Program-made: the position numbers and the translations under genes
Part shown: positions 20,337 to 30,575 of the stretch, piece after piece
Layout of the letters: every line of letters begins with the position of its first letter
Numbering within the stretch: position 1 is the first letter of the stretch
Notes under the pieces: generated by a model
What the model was told of the DNA's origin: nothing
What the model saw: the letters and a program-made list of their open reading frames with translations, nothing else
Databases searched by the model: none
Assembly: GCF_001659605.2 (NCBI RefSeq)
Contig: NC_035170.2
Location: forward strand, 30,980,020-31,044,019
Source of the DNA: Manihot esculenta
Lineage: Eukaryota > Streptophyta > Magnoliopsida > Malpighiales > Euphorbiaceae
Reading direction: 5' to 3'
Length of the DNA: 64,000 nt

Positions 20337-21605
20337 ATGGCAAACCACCAAGAAAATAACCTTAACGTCGCAAATGACCTGAGCTCTGCCCAAGATGGGC
20401 AGCAGTTTTCCTTTTCTAGTCCTACAACCTTGAATAACCAAACGCCTGTTCCCCTTAATCCCTCGCCAAGCTTGGCAGGGAATACTCCCACTATGACCCT
20501 GTCTAACCAGGACATTCAAACCATGGCCCTCCAGTTACAGAGTACCGCCCACTGGTTGGGGCAGATAATGAAACAGAGGGGCCTTAGCACCCCAGTAAAT
20601 GCACTCCCAGTGGTAGAGGAGCCCAGAACCAATGAGCCCCGACCTACCTCTGACCGCCTCCAAACTAGCAGCCGTGATACCGGGGAAAGAGAAAGAAGAG
20701 CCGGGGAAGAGGAAGAACCGGAAGCCCGAATCCATGGGAGGAGGGCAAGAGAGATGATAGAAAATGAGGAGGCGGATAACTATGCCGCCGAAACAACCAT
20801 GGAGACGGGAACTGAAACGGAGGAGGAGGAATACATCTTAGAGAAAAAATCCAGTTCAGAAGACGAGAAGATGGACCAACAGTTGAAAAGGTTGAAAGAG
20901 CAGCTCTTAGCCGAGCTAGGTAAGAAAGACCAGAGCCTAACCTCCTTGCCTACTTCTTCCCCTTTCTCAAAGGTGGTGCAGCAAGAGACTGTCCCTAAGA
21001 AGTTCATGATGCCGTCAACGGCAGCCTATGACGGAGCTGGTAACCCGAGGGAGCACGTCATGAACTATAAGACCTTCATGGAGTTGCAAACTCTGTCAGA
21101 TGCCTTAATGTGTAAGGTGTTCCCAACGACGCTCTCGGGACTAGCACGGGCGTGGTTCAATAGTCTGGAGGCCGGAAGCATTAAAAGTTTTGGAGATCTC
21201 GCCACCCGTTATATCAGTCGATTCATAGCCGGGGTGCCAGCAGATAGGAAGATGAGCTATCTGGAAACAGTGAGACAGAAAGCGGGAGAATCACTCAGAG
21301 AGTATGTCGCCCGTTTCAACATGGAGGCCCTGCAGATTCCCGAGCTTGATGAAGGAAGGGCGGTAGAGGCCATGCAAAAGGGAACAACCTCTGCCGAGTT
21401 CTTTGGCTCTCTAAGCAGGAAACCTCCGACCTCGTTGGCTGAGTTGATGAAGAGAGCGGAGAAGTATATAAGGCAGGATGATGCCTTGGTAACGAGTAGA
21501 TTTGCCAAAGGGATGGCAGGAAAAGAGAAAGCCCCGGAGGAGAGGAGGCCGGAGAGACACGAGAAGAAACATGGGAAGAGGCCTGAGCCGTACAAGCAGG
21601 CCTAG
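20337..21605 (+). pseudogene. Element D: gag (capsid) fragment, 422 residues
   Basis: The frame starts at ATG 20337 shortly after the primer site and stops at 21605. The N-terminal half is polar and low in complexity; the central part holds the gag core (VPKKFMMPSTAAYDGAGNPR, then LSGLARAWFNSLEAGSI and ATRYISRFIAG), which assembles the virus-like particle that packages element RNA. The C-terminal zinc knuckle expected in this family is missing. After the stop, residual gag-like coding (NASRAEVLMAVQDKE in another register, about 21695-21745) runs directly into RNase H at about 21750. A large deletion thus removed the end of gag, protease and reverse transcriptase. Confidence 0.85.
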
Positions 21606-21749
21606 GAGAGAAGGGATCAAAGGCCTCCCCCTCCTCCTCGGGTTCTTGAACCAAGAGTGCTCCCTCCTTGGGTTCCTGAGAAGCCAACTCCCCTCAACGC
21701 CTCCAGAGCCGAAGTGCTCATGGCAGTCCAGGATAAGGAGAAGAACTTC

Positions 21750-22200
21750 TGATATACTTGGCGGCCTCAGAACAAGCAGTCAGCGCAGTGTTAGTAAGGG
21801 TGGAAGAGGGGGAGCAGAAACCTGTTTTCTACGTCAGCAAGGTACTCAGAGATACTGAGGTCAGATATTCGAACATTGAAAAATTAGCCTATGCCCTATT
21901 GCTAGCAGTCCGGAAATTCAAAGTTTATTTAGAAGGCCACCAAGGAGTTGTGATGACAGACCAACCCTTAAAGAAGATTCTACGCAGGCCGGAAACTTCA
22001 GGGCGGATGTTAGCATGGTCCGTGGAAATCAACCCTTACTGTCTAGAATACCGACCTCGGACGGCTATAAAATCTCAGGCGCTGGCTGACTTCATAGCAG
22101 AGTGCGCATTCAATGAAGAGAAGGAAGGATCATTCTCAGAGATACCAAGAAAGGAGGGAGAGGGAGAGCCTTCCCAAGAATTTAGCTGGAAGCTGTATGT
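21750..22200 (+). pseudogene. Element D: RT-connection/RNase H fragment, left of the solo LTR
   Basis: Reads LAASEQAVSAVLVR, then YALLLAVRKFKVYLEGH and MTDQPLKKILRRPE, the RNase H-like region that follows reverse transcriptase, where the RNA strand of the RNA-DNA hybrid is degraded. The frame is cut after WKLYV at the target duplication tatgt (22196-22200) of the solo LTR; the second RNase H motif resumes at 24434. Confidence 0.85.
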
Positions 22201-24428
22201 TGTAACGCCCCAGAAACCGGTACCCCTCAGTAACAGCCCGAGTTGTTATGGCACTAGGATCCAGATCAGCTTAAGGCCGCCTAGACCCGTAGTAAGCCTA
22301 TCCTGAACTCTGTGTACCTGTTAGAATCCCATACATGATCCAACTGGACTACTATTCTTTAAAACTTTTCTTTAAAACTACCAGACTTAACCTTTAAAAC
22401 ACTGTACTATAGGTCCAATCATATGAACCAAATGCTCAGACATACTAATCTGAACTAGCCCTCAGGGCTGTCTGTAATACACCAGTGATACTCTACCAAG
22501 TAACCTCCATGCACTATGCGCTGAAACATAGAACCCACCCTGTAGGGTCAGCATATCATAAGTTAACTTGGCTACCATAGAGTCACAGGAATCAAACCTG
22601 GTCTTCTCTATTGGCCTCTCTATGGATCACAGGAATCAAACCTGGTCTTTCCTCTGCACTGGTCTTGGGTCAAGGGAATTATACCCTGTCTTCCCTCACA
22701 GTTATAATTCACTGGGTTTTCGAAACACAACATCTATTAAGTCTGGTTTGACTCATTTCTCATCAAGAAACTTTAAAACAGGATACATGTATATACAAAG
22801 GATTTAACATACTAGGCAAAAGCACATTCTAACTCATATACAACTCAACTGACTATCTATTACATCTTTTACAAATATCTCTTTAATATACATCATGTCC
22901 ACACTATACTATTACACATACAATTCTCTAACAATACTCTGATGCTTCTGCCCTTCCCAGCTACTCTGAACCTGCAAAACTGGGATTAAGGGAAAGGGAT
23001 GAGCTATAAAGCCCAGTGAGTAGAAACACTGAAAACAGTTCATTCATACGCACTTTATATGAAAATGCATCACCACTCAAACATTCCACATCTTGGATTA
23101 GACATGACCTCAAAACTCCCTCGACGGGCTATTGATGTCGCCTTGGTCCAATCCTCACTATCAATGAATAATGCAATGCATCAAATTCGTGATTCTAATG
23201 AAATCACCCTATATAAATCATAGCATTCATGATGCATGAACTATGCTCAAACATTCTGTTCTTTAATAAAAAGATTAAGTTTAGTTCTACTCACCTCTGC
23301 TCCTCTAGCAGATAACTGAACTGACTCTGCAACCTCTAACTCTGATGACCTCCTTGATCTCTCGGGTCCAATCCTACACAAATGGACTCGAATGAGGTGT
23401 CAAACATACTCTGATAAACTCTTAAACAATCCCCTATAATCCCCTCTGAAACCTCTCAAAACAATCACATAAAGCATGCAAAAGAAAAGCTGGACGGAAC
23501 ACATTCGGCGGCAGGTTCGGCGGCCGAATGTCCTGAACAGATCCGAACCTTGGGCATGTTTGGTGGCCGAACTCCTCCTTCGGCTGCCGAACCTGAGTTC
23601 ATCCAAAAACTCAGCTTCGCGCGCCAACATGCCTTCCAAGCCTTCCAAACCTTCAACACATGCATAACTCTACTCCTCAACTCACATATACTCATGTATA
23701 TGCACAAAGGGGTCCAAAACTACCTATTAACCCCAACAAAACAGCACATATAACACATAATCATGCTTTATCAATCAAAACACATAAACTAACCTTTAAA
23801 ACCTATATATGCAACTCTACCCTTAATCTCTTTAAAAGCTGTTATAAACCATTAAAACAAGTTTAAAACCTTCACTTACCTCTTGAATCCAGAAGCTAAA
23901 CAACCTGAACTCAAAGCTATAGATCAACCCCTCTTCTCCTTCACCAAACCATCAAAACTCTCTTTTTCTCTCAAAAACTTTCAAAACCACTTAACACCCT
24001 CACACCTGTGCATGGGGTGATTAAAACATGAGGCTGACTCATGGAGAACGTGGCATAACCCTCTGTCTGTGATTTGGAAGCAACACATGTCCAATTCACC
24101 GACTAAGGAGTGCACAATAGCTGACTGTCCAACTCAGCTTCGGCTGCCGAAACTGCATGCAAAACCATGCAATGTTCGGGGGCCGAACTTACCTTCGGGG
24201 GCCGAACATTGGGCACTTTCGGCGGCCGAACATCACCTTCGGCGGCCGAACCTGGCCTTTGTCTCCATGGCCTTTTCTCTTCAAAACTCAATCCTATTCT
24301 ATTCAAAACCTTGAAAACACTTAAAAACCTTTTAGAAAACCTTCACTCTACCCTTCTAGAAACTTCTGACATCCTTGAATCCCACCGGACGGTAGAAATT
24401 CCGATGCCTGATCTAGCCGGGTATTACA
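22201..24428 (-). mobile_element. Solo LTR, Tekay-like, 2228 bp
   Basis: From TGTAACGCCCCAG to GCCGGGTATTACA on the plus strand, the reverse complement of the usual Tekay-like LTR ends, with target duplication tatgt on both sides (22196-22200, 24429-24433). No internal region, primer site or polypurine tract. It carries both palindrome clusters (23500-23595 and 24135-24255, including cggcggccgaa) and two direct copies of tcacaggaatcaaacctgg (about 22582 and 22627). A solo LTR is the usual product of LTR-LTR recombination. Confidence 0.93.
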
Positions 24429-24863
24429 TATGTAGACGGAGCATCAGGCTCTGAGGGCAGTGGCGCTGGGATAATGCTTAAGGGGCCGGAGGGCTTTAAA
24501 GTATGTTATGCCTTACGGCTAGAATTCAAGGCTTCTAATAATATGGCCGAATATGAAGCCTTGGTGAATGGAATGTTGGTAGCTTTGGAAGTAGGGGTAA
24601 CCGACCTCGAGGTGAATAGTGACTCTCAGCTGGTGATCAACCAGGTGACGGGAGTATATCAGGCCAGAGACCCCGTCATGCAGAATTATCTCGATAAAGT
24701 AAAAACTTTGGAAGCCGAACTCACGAGTCGAGGAGTCAGTATTAGATTTCAGAGGATACCTCGAGATGAAAACGAGGAGGCAGACCTGCTTAGTCGGTTG
24801 TCCAAAGAAGAGCTAGAGCAGCTTCCCGATGAAGTATATATACAGCATGTTATAAAGGCCTAG
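24429..24863 (+). pseudogene. Element D: second RNase H domain, right of the solo LTR
   Basis: Continues from WKLYV across the solo LTR into DGASGSEGSGAG, then MAEYEALVNGMLVALEVG, VNSDSQLVINQ and PRDENEEADLLSR. These carry the D, E, D and D/N residues of a type I RNase H, the extra archaeal-like RNase H domain reported in Tat-type plant elements. It stops at 24863 after HVIKA, where the protein would normally go on to integrase; no integrase follows. Confidence 0.85.
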
Positions 24864-25878
24864 GCCTACATTACAGAATGGAAGACTATCCTTAAAGGAT
24901 TTACATGTCCGGATACTTCACCATCTACGTGTACATCGTTATCACCTACCCCACTACTCTAGTCTTCAGTTCGGAGGAATTCTCGCAGCTCGGAATGTGA
25001 GTTTGGCAGAAAGACCAAGATCTGTCTCGCTATTATAGGGGAACTGAACAAGTTGATTCCCATAACTATTTCTCACTGTTCCCCTATAGGTCGGCACCCT
25101 GATTGCCCAAGTGTGATTCACGGTACATACGAACAGGATATAATATCCGAGCTTGTTCGTATGTACCATGAAAACATGGGCTTCCTAGTTACGGCTTCAG
25201 GAAGATCGCAGAGCACATATTCGAAGGCATCGCTGGAAGCTTGACTGAGTGCAGCAGATCTCAGTCTCGCATAATACAAATACTTCATTCCAAAGGGAAC
25301 AATAAGCTGATCACTTTCGCCACTTCCATTTATATCAAAAGCAGATAACAGGGGCATCGAAGAAACTTCCTTTTCCCTCTCGAAGGAAGGCAAAGTTAGA
25401 GCAAACTCCTCAATAGTCCATAACCTCTTTGGAGCCCGAACAACAAGTAGAGGAGGAGGTCGGCCAGACGACCTAGGTGAAGTAGTTTCAGCAACTTGCC
25501 GAATGGTCCCACCCATCGACCGCCCTACAAGAAGAACCTCCAAAGCAACGTTCAGACTCCCTAGAGGTAACCTCAAATTTTCAAGAATTTTGAGCTGACC
25601 CATTTTTATCTCAGGTACTGCAAAAAGTTCCAAAACAGGGATAAGCCAGAATTATTTTCTATCAAGATGATAAAAGCAAGATTAAAGCAAACCTCTAGGA
25701 CAACAAAGCAAGGCAAACTCAAGCTCACCTCCAGCCATTTGAAGAAGGCGTCAAATGGATCCTTTGCAGATAAAACAGGAGAACCCAGCTGGAAGAAGGA
25801 AACAGATAGAGAACTGGAAAGAAAGGATCCCTTGCTCCAACAGAGGGCTTGAGATTGAAGAAGAATTGGCACTGATAT
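24864..25878. other. Element D internal or captured DNA, with two hairpins and an antisense reading frame
   Basis: About 1 kb of normal base composition between RNase H and element E. It has two near-perfect hairpins: arms 25034-25044 and 25078-25088 (tataggggaac), and arms 25122-25135 and 25154-25167 (ggtacatacgaaca) around an 18-base loop. A minus-strand frame (25118-25633) is listed separately. Sequence right of element E (35586 on) continues this segment. Origin unresolved. Confidence 0.5.
25118..25633 (-). CDS. Unrecognised antisense reading frame, 171 aa
   Basis: Open frame opposite to element D, with ordinary amino-acid composition. It begins MELFAVPEIKMGQLKIL and includes RLWTIEEFALTLPSFEREKE and SGESDQLIVPFGMKYLYYA. 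I do not recognise it as a retrotransposon protein. Upstream in the same direction (about 25730-25800) another frame reads PFDAFFKWLE followed by gtgagc, and a pyrimidine-rich stretch ending ttttgcag precedes GTACCTGAG near 25623; these look like intron edges, although the joined phase does not fit cleanly. The C-terminal end is encoded by the hairpin at 25122-25167. It may be a fragment of a host gene captured by the element, or chance coding. Confidence 0.3.
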   Translation of the reverse strand: MELFAVPEIKMGQLKILENLRLPLGSLNVALEVLLVGRSMGGTIRQVAETTSPRSSGRPPPLLVVRAPKRLWTIEEFALTLPSFEREKEVSSMPLLSAFDINGSGESDQLIVPFGMKYLYYARLRSAALSQASSDAFEYVLCDLPEAVTRKPMFSWYIRTSSDIISCSYVP

Positions 25879-28381
25879 TGTAACAGCCCGGAAACCGGTA
25901 CCCTTCTGTAACGGCTCCAAACTGTTCGGCACTAGGATCCAGATCGGCTTAAGGCCGCCGAGACCCGTAGTAAGCCTGACATACTCTCTATACATCTAGT
26001 CTAATCCCACACATGATCAACCTTTTATAAAATCTGGTACTTTTCCATTCCCCAAGCTTACCCTGAGGAGCTGGAACTAAAACTTTTCTTTCTTTTCACC
26101 AAGCTATCTCATGCATACTTTTTCTCATTAGACTTGGCTACTATAAACATCTCTTGAAAACATTTCATACATCATAAAAACATTCATCTTTTAAAGAAAA
26201 CTTTCGTGATCATGTGCTACTAATAGGGATTAAACAAAACTTGGCAAAGCACAACTCTATACATCAACTCCATAATCTCATTATCACATCCAATCATGTC
26301 CATTACTAAGCTTCTAAACAAACATACATACATAACATCACTAAAACTTTACATCCTTCTTACATATCCTGTACATGTTACTGTACACTAGGCTATGCTA
26401 TTACAACCAAACATGGCAACCCATGTTTAGACTCTGTTCCGTCCCATAGCTTATTCTGAATGTACTCTGACCTTCCATCACTACTACTGGCCCTGCAAAA
26501 CTGGGATTAGGGGAGAGGGATGAGCTTCTACAGCCCAGTGAGTAGGAACCGTAAAAAAAATAGTTCATAAAAACATATGCTCTCATGCCATGCATCATCA
26601 TACAATTAATACACATCAAGGATGAAGTCGTCACCTATAGCCCTCCGCATATCTGACTAGTACATAAAACTTAAACATGCACAGTGCCTGGGGCGATTAG
26701 GCCTCTTCCAGGACTTAATTTTCTGAAAACGGTTTTGTCAGGGCGATTAGGCCTCCTGACTGATTTCTGAAAACGGTTTTGTCAGGGCGATTAGGCCTCC
26801 TGACTAATACAGACTCAATAACAGGGGCAGTCAGGCCTCCCTGGTCATACTCATCATACTTGTCATGCTTGACTCTTTACTTCATTCATATCATATCATG
26901 ACATTTCATAACATATTGAGGGCTACAGGATCATTCAACATTCATTCACATGAACATCATATTATGCAGTGCAGCACCTTCGTGGATTCTAATGCAACAA
27001 CCTATTATCACATGGCATTCATGATGCGTGTCTCATGCTCTTACCATTATTATCGTTTAAACATCATTTCAAATCATGCATAGTTAGTTAGTCCCACTCA
27101 CCTGAAACCTCTGCTCCACTAACTTGGGCCAACTCTGTACTGGAGCTAAACACCTCTTCTCTGATCAAATCCTACACCAAAGGACTCTTATGAGGTGCCA
27201 AACATCTCTAACATAACTCTAATACACCTTCCCAAAATCCTCCTAAAGCCTCATAAACATGCATGGAAAATCATGCAAAGGAAGGCAAAACAGAGCACCT
27301 TCGGCGGCACTTTCGGCGGCCGAAAGTCTCTTCTAGAGACGAAACTCACCTACTTTCGGCGGCCGAACCTCTACTTTCGGCGGCCGAAAGTCCTATTTCT
27401 ACTCCTTCGGGTGCACCTTCGGCAGCCGAATGTGCATGACAGATCCGAAAGTCCAGCTTCCGGAAGCAGCCTTCGGCAGCCGAAGCCACCTCCACAAGGC
27501 ATTCGGCGGCCGAAACTCACTTCGGCGGCCGAACCTGAGTTCTTCAAGAACCCAGTTCATGCACAAACTCATCTCCCTAACCCTTCATCACATACTCAAC
27601 ATGCATATAACCTCATATAAGCATGCATAAACCTCTAAACATACCCAAAGGGGCCTAAAACACCCTTAAACTCTAACATCAACAACATATAAACACATAG
27701 TGCACAAAGGGTCCATAAAACCCTCTCATGCACAACCATGCACATCTAAACCCTTCTCCCCATAAAACTCCTAAAACTATCCATAAAACATGCTTAAAAC
27801 ACTATAAAACATAGAGATCAACCCTTACCTCTTGAGTTGGTGTGACCTCAACTTCAAAACGTGGAGAACCAAGCTTTGCAAGCTTCAAACTCCAAAACTA
27901 GCTCTTTTTCTCAAAACCTTCAAAACCAAGTTACAAGCTTACTATAACTTTGAAAAAAACTTGGAAAAACTAAGAAATCATGCCAAAGAGGACATAAGCT
28001 CACCTTGGATGGGAAGAGGGAGAAAACTCTCCTCTTGAACCGACCTAAGGGGCTTTTATAGAGGAGTTGGTCAACCACGTTCGGCGGCCAAACATGCAGG
28101 CGAAACCATGCAACGTTCGGAAGCCGAACTTTTCTTTCGGAAGCCGAACCTCTAGCACTTTCGGAGGCCGAATATCACCTTCGGCGGCCGAACCTGCAAT
28201 TTTTTGCCTCCTTAGCCTTTTCTTCAAAACTCAAAACCATTTTACTTAAAAACTATAAAAACACTTAAAACGTATAAAAACCTTTTAGAAAACCTTTGCT
28301 TCAACCCTTACAGGCAACTCTGAGATCCGAAATTTCCCCGGACTACAGGAATTCCGATGCCTGAGCAAGCCGGGTATTACA
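25879..28381 (-). repeat. Element E: 3' LTR
   Basis: 2503 bp, TGTAACAGCCCGG to GGGTATTACA on the plus strand. Contains palindrome clusters at about 27300-27535 and 28078-28193 (for example cggcggccgaa), a TATA box on the minus strand at 28053-28060, and repeated ggcgattaggcct units at about 26693-26850. Confidence 0.92.
28053..28060 (-). promoter_or_regulatory. TATA box of E 3' LTR
   Basis: Minus strand reads TATAAAAG; the palindrome cluster at 28078-28193 lies directly upstream in the sense direction. The same site in the 5' LTR is at 32750-32757. Confidence 0.6.
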
Positions 28382-29370
28382 TTCTACCCGCCTTATAAAA
28401 ACATTCGTCCTCGAATGTTTAAAACAACACATAACACATAAGCAAGCAACCATGCAAAACTTAAAATTTTAAACTTGCTTCTGAACTTCATGGCCTTCTG
28501 CTGCGCTTCTCTGATCTTCTTCTCTTCTTCCTTGTTTCTCTGCTCTTACTCTTTTCTTCTGCTTTTTTTTTTTCTATCCTTTCTTTCCTTCTCTGCTTCT
28601 ACTTCTTTTCCTTTCCTCTTTCTTCTTTTTCTTCTTTCTGCCTTCTTTTCTACTCTTCCTTTCTCTTCTTTTCTGCTATACTTCTTTCCTCCTTTTCTAT
28701 TCTTTCCCTTCTTAGTTCTCTATTCTTACTTTTCTCTTCTACCTTCCTTCTTTCTACTTTTACTCTTATTCTTCTTTGCTCTCCTCTTCCTCTGTACTAA
28801 TCTAAGCCTTGCTTTAACCTTTTACTACCTGAACCTGATTCTCTGATCTATCCTGCTTTTCCCGCACAACACTGGAACGCTCCAGGGTGAGGTACTAGGT
28901 CAGATAAACCGTTGTCTACTAGCTGTTTCACTGCATTACTCATACACCTATAACTCTTACATCTCTAACTATTCTCACTGTCTATGGTACTAAAACTAGC
29001 TCTCAAACCTGTCTACTAACCTTTCAACTTGAACATTAACCTTTTAACATCCATTCTTAAACATCCTGTGAACCTGCCATCTGACTTCAAACTTCTAGGC
29101 ATCCTATTCAGTTCTCTCTGGATCCTATCTCAGATTCATTCTGAACTCCGTTCCTGGCTACCTTGAGCTGCAGACACAGATAGCACCAGTATCACAAGAA
29201 GAAAACCAATCCATTTCCCGATTGACATCCAGACACTCAAGTCTCGGACCTCAAAGTCGAGTGGAAGGCATCTATTCTTAAATGACACTGAGTGGAACTT
29301 CGGTCACAGATGAATCCTACCCGGGTCTAATGTCCCAAAGAGAACATTCTACGCCCATAAACTATCAACT
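28382..29370 (-). other. Element E: 3' internal region with pol remnants and long purine tract
   Basis: Next to the LTR, a weak polypurine tract (28382-28398; tagaa and ggcggg on the sense strand) and a hairpin at 28399-28420. From about 28480 to 28800 the plus strand is almost all C and T, so the element RNA would have about 300 purine-rich bases. At about 28866-28930 (cactggaacgctccagggtg onward) there is a recognisable scrap of reverse transcriptase, matching the RT start of G and C. The rest is unassigned. Confidence 0.65.
28399..28420 (-). promoter_or_regulatory. Pre-polypurine hairpin of E
   Basis: Nine-base arms (aaacattcg and cgaatgttt) with loop tcct on the plus strand (AGGA in the sense direction). 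The outermost pair is A-T here and G-C in copies B, G and C, a compensatory difference. Confidence 0.65.
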
Positions 29371-30156
29371 TCACTTCTCAAAAGCTCCTAGAACAACTAC
29401 CAACACATCAAGGTTCACAACTTCACACATTAGTGTATCCAAAGTGAACATACCTGACCCCGCTCTGTCTGATGTGTCAGTCGTCTGCTGAGCCCAGGTG
29501 AAGATCCGAATCGGTGTTGATGGATCCTCTCCAGGAAAACCTACCAAAGAAGGGGGTACACCTCTCTCTCCATCTTGACCGCTAACTGGATCCAAAGCTG
29601 GAACTGCTGGCTGTGCTACTCCTCCTGAAGTTGTTCGTGGTGACCGTGCCCTATTAAGCTTAGTAGGACACTCACGTGCAAAGTGCTCTTCCTGTCCGCA
29701 CCGGTAGCAAGCAGTTGTCCCCGCTAGACACACTCCTCCGTGTGATCTTCCACATCTTTTACATCTTATAGGGCCTGAACCTGAGGCATCCAGACTAGCC
29801 TTCAGCCTTTGCCAAAACTTACTCCTCTTTGATCTTCTCAAACCTCTAGTCTTCTTCTTACCTCTTGTGGCGGCTGTGCTCAGAGTAGAGGGATCAACTT
29901 CTCCTGTACTTGAGTTCTTGGACTCCTTGGTCCAAGCATCATCTTTTGACTTTCCCTTACTTTCTTCATCCATGCTCACCTGCAAACCTACATCCCTCCT
30001 CTGCACCATTCCTTCTCTGCTAACCTCAACAGACCTTCCTAGGTCTCCTGCTATCTCCTCTCTACTTGCTCTTACCTCTGGCAACTCATGGGAAAAGGTA
30101 TCCATACCGTCCCATTCAGATGGATCTGACTCTGTAGATCGATTACCACCTTGCAT
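29371..30156 (-). CDS. Element E: gag-remnant protein with zinc knuckle
   Basis: Open frame of 273 codons from 30192; the likely start is the ATG at 30156 (MQGGNRSTES), giving about 261 residues. It keeps a basic segment (GKKKTRGLRRSKRSKFWQRL), a CxxC half-finger (CKRCGRSHGGVC) and a complete knuckle CYRCGQEEHFAREC (C-X2-C-X4-H-X4-C), which binds RNA in gag. The capsid core present in B and G between the polar N-terminus and the knuckle is absent. The C-terminus reads a protease-linker scrap (IFTWAQQTTDTS) and then unrelated residues. This nucleocapsid-only product resembles what is left in other non-autonomous LTR elements; function is unproved. Confidence 0.7.
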   Translation of the reverse strand: MQGGNRSTESDPSEWDGMDTFSHELPEVRASREEIAGDLGRSVEVSREGMVQRRDVGLQVSMDEESKGKSKDDAWTKESKNSSTGEVDPSTLSTAATRGKKKTRGLRRSKRSKFWQRLKASLDASGSGPIRCKRCGRSHGGVCLAGTTACYRCGQEEHFARECPTKLNRARSPRTTSGGVAQPAVPALDPVSGQDGERGVPPSLVGFPGEDPSTPIRIFTWAQQTTDTSDRAGSGMFTLDTLMCEVVNLDVLVVVLGAFEK

Positions 30157-30560
30157 CTCAGCTCTTTCTGAAACACACAGGCACACATGCAATCAAACAT
30201 GGCATCACATAACCTCTCCTATAAAACATATGTATTATGAATGCATCCGTCACCAACAATCCTCAACCTAGCATACATGCCATGACCAACTGTGCCAAAA
30301 GCCATTTATGGTCTCTCAACTCATCTCATATCATAACATAGCATATTGAGGAATCAGGGATCAGTTAACATTCATAATACATCTAAAATGCACATGCCTC
30401 AAACATGGCATTACACATCATCAAGCAAGACAGGACTCCTTATCCTATCTTAGTGGACATGATCTTACTCTTAATCTTTCTTATTGTGCTTGCCTTACTA
30501 AAACAACCTCTTTCCGATGTGAGAGACCTTGCTCAACACACCGTACTTATGAGGCCCTAT

Positions 30561-30572
30561 GCTCTGATACCA
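30561..30572 (-). promoter_or_regulatory. Primer-binding site of E (initiator tRNA-Met type)
   Basis: Minus strand reads TGGTATCAGAGC, three bases from the 5' LTR at 30576. Same site as in B and G. Confidence 0.88.
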
Positions 30573-30575
30573 ATC

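Noticed and set aside
25034..25167. Hairpins at 25034-25088 and 25122-25167 as a transcription terminator or CRISPR-like repeat
   Set aside because: Only two unrelated hairpins without spacers, in plant repeat DNA; no support for either.
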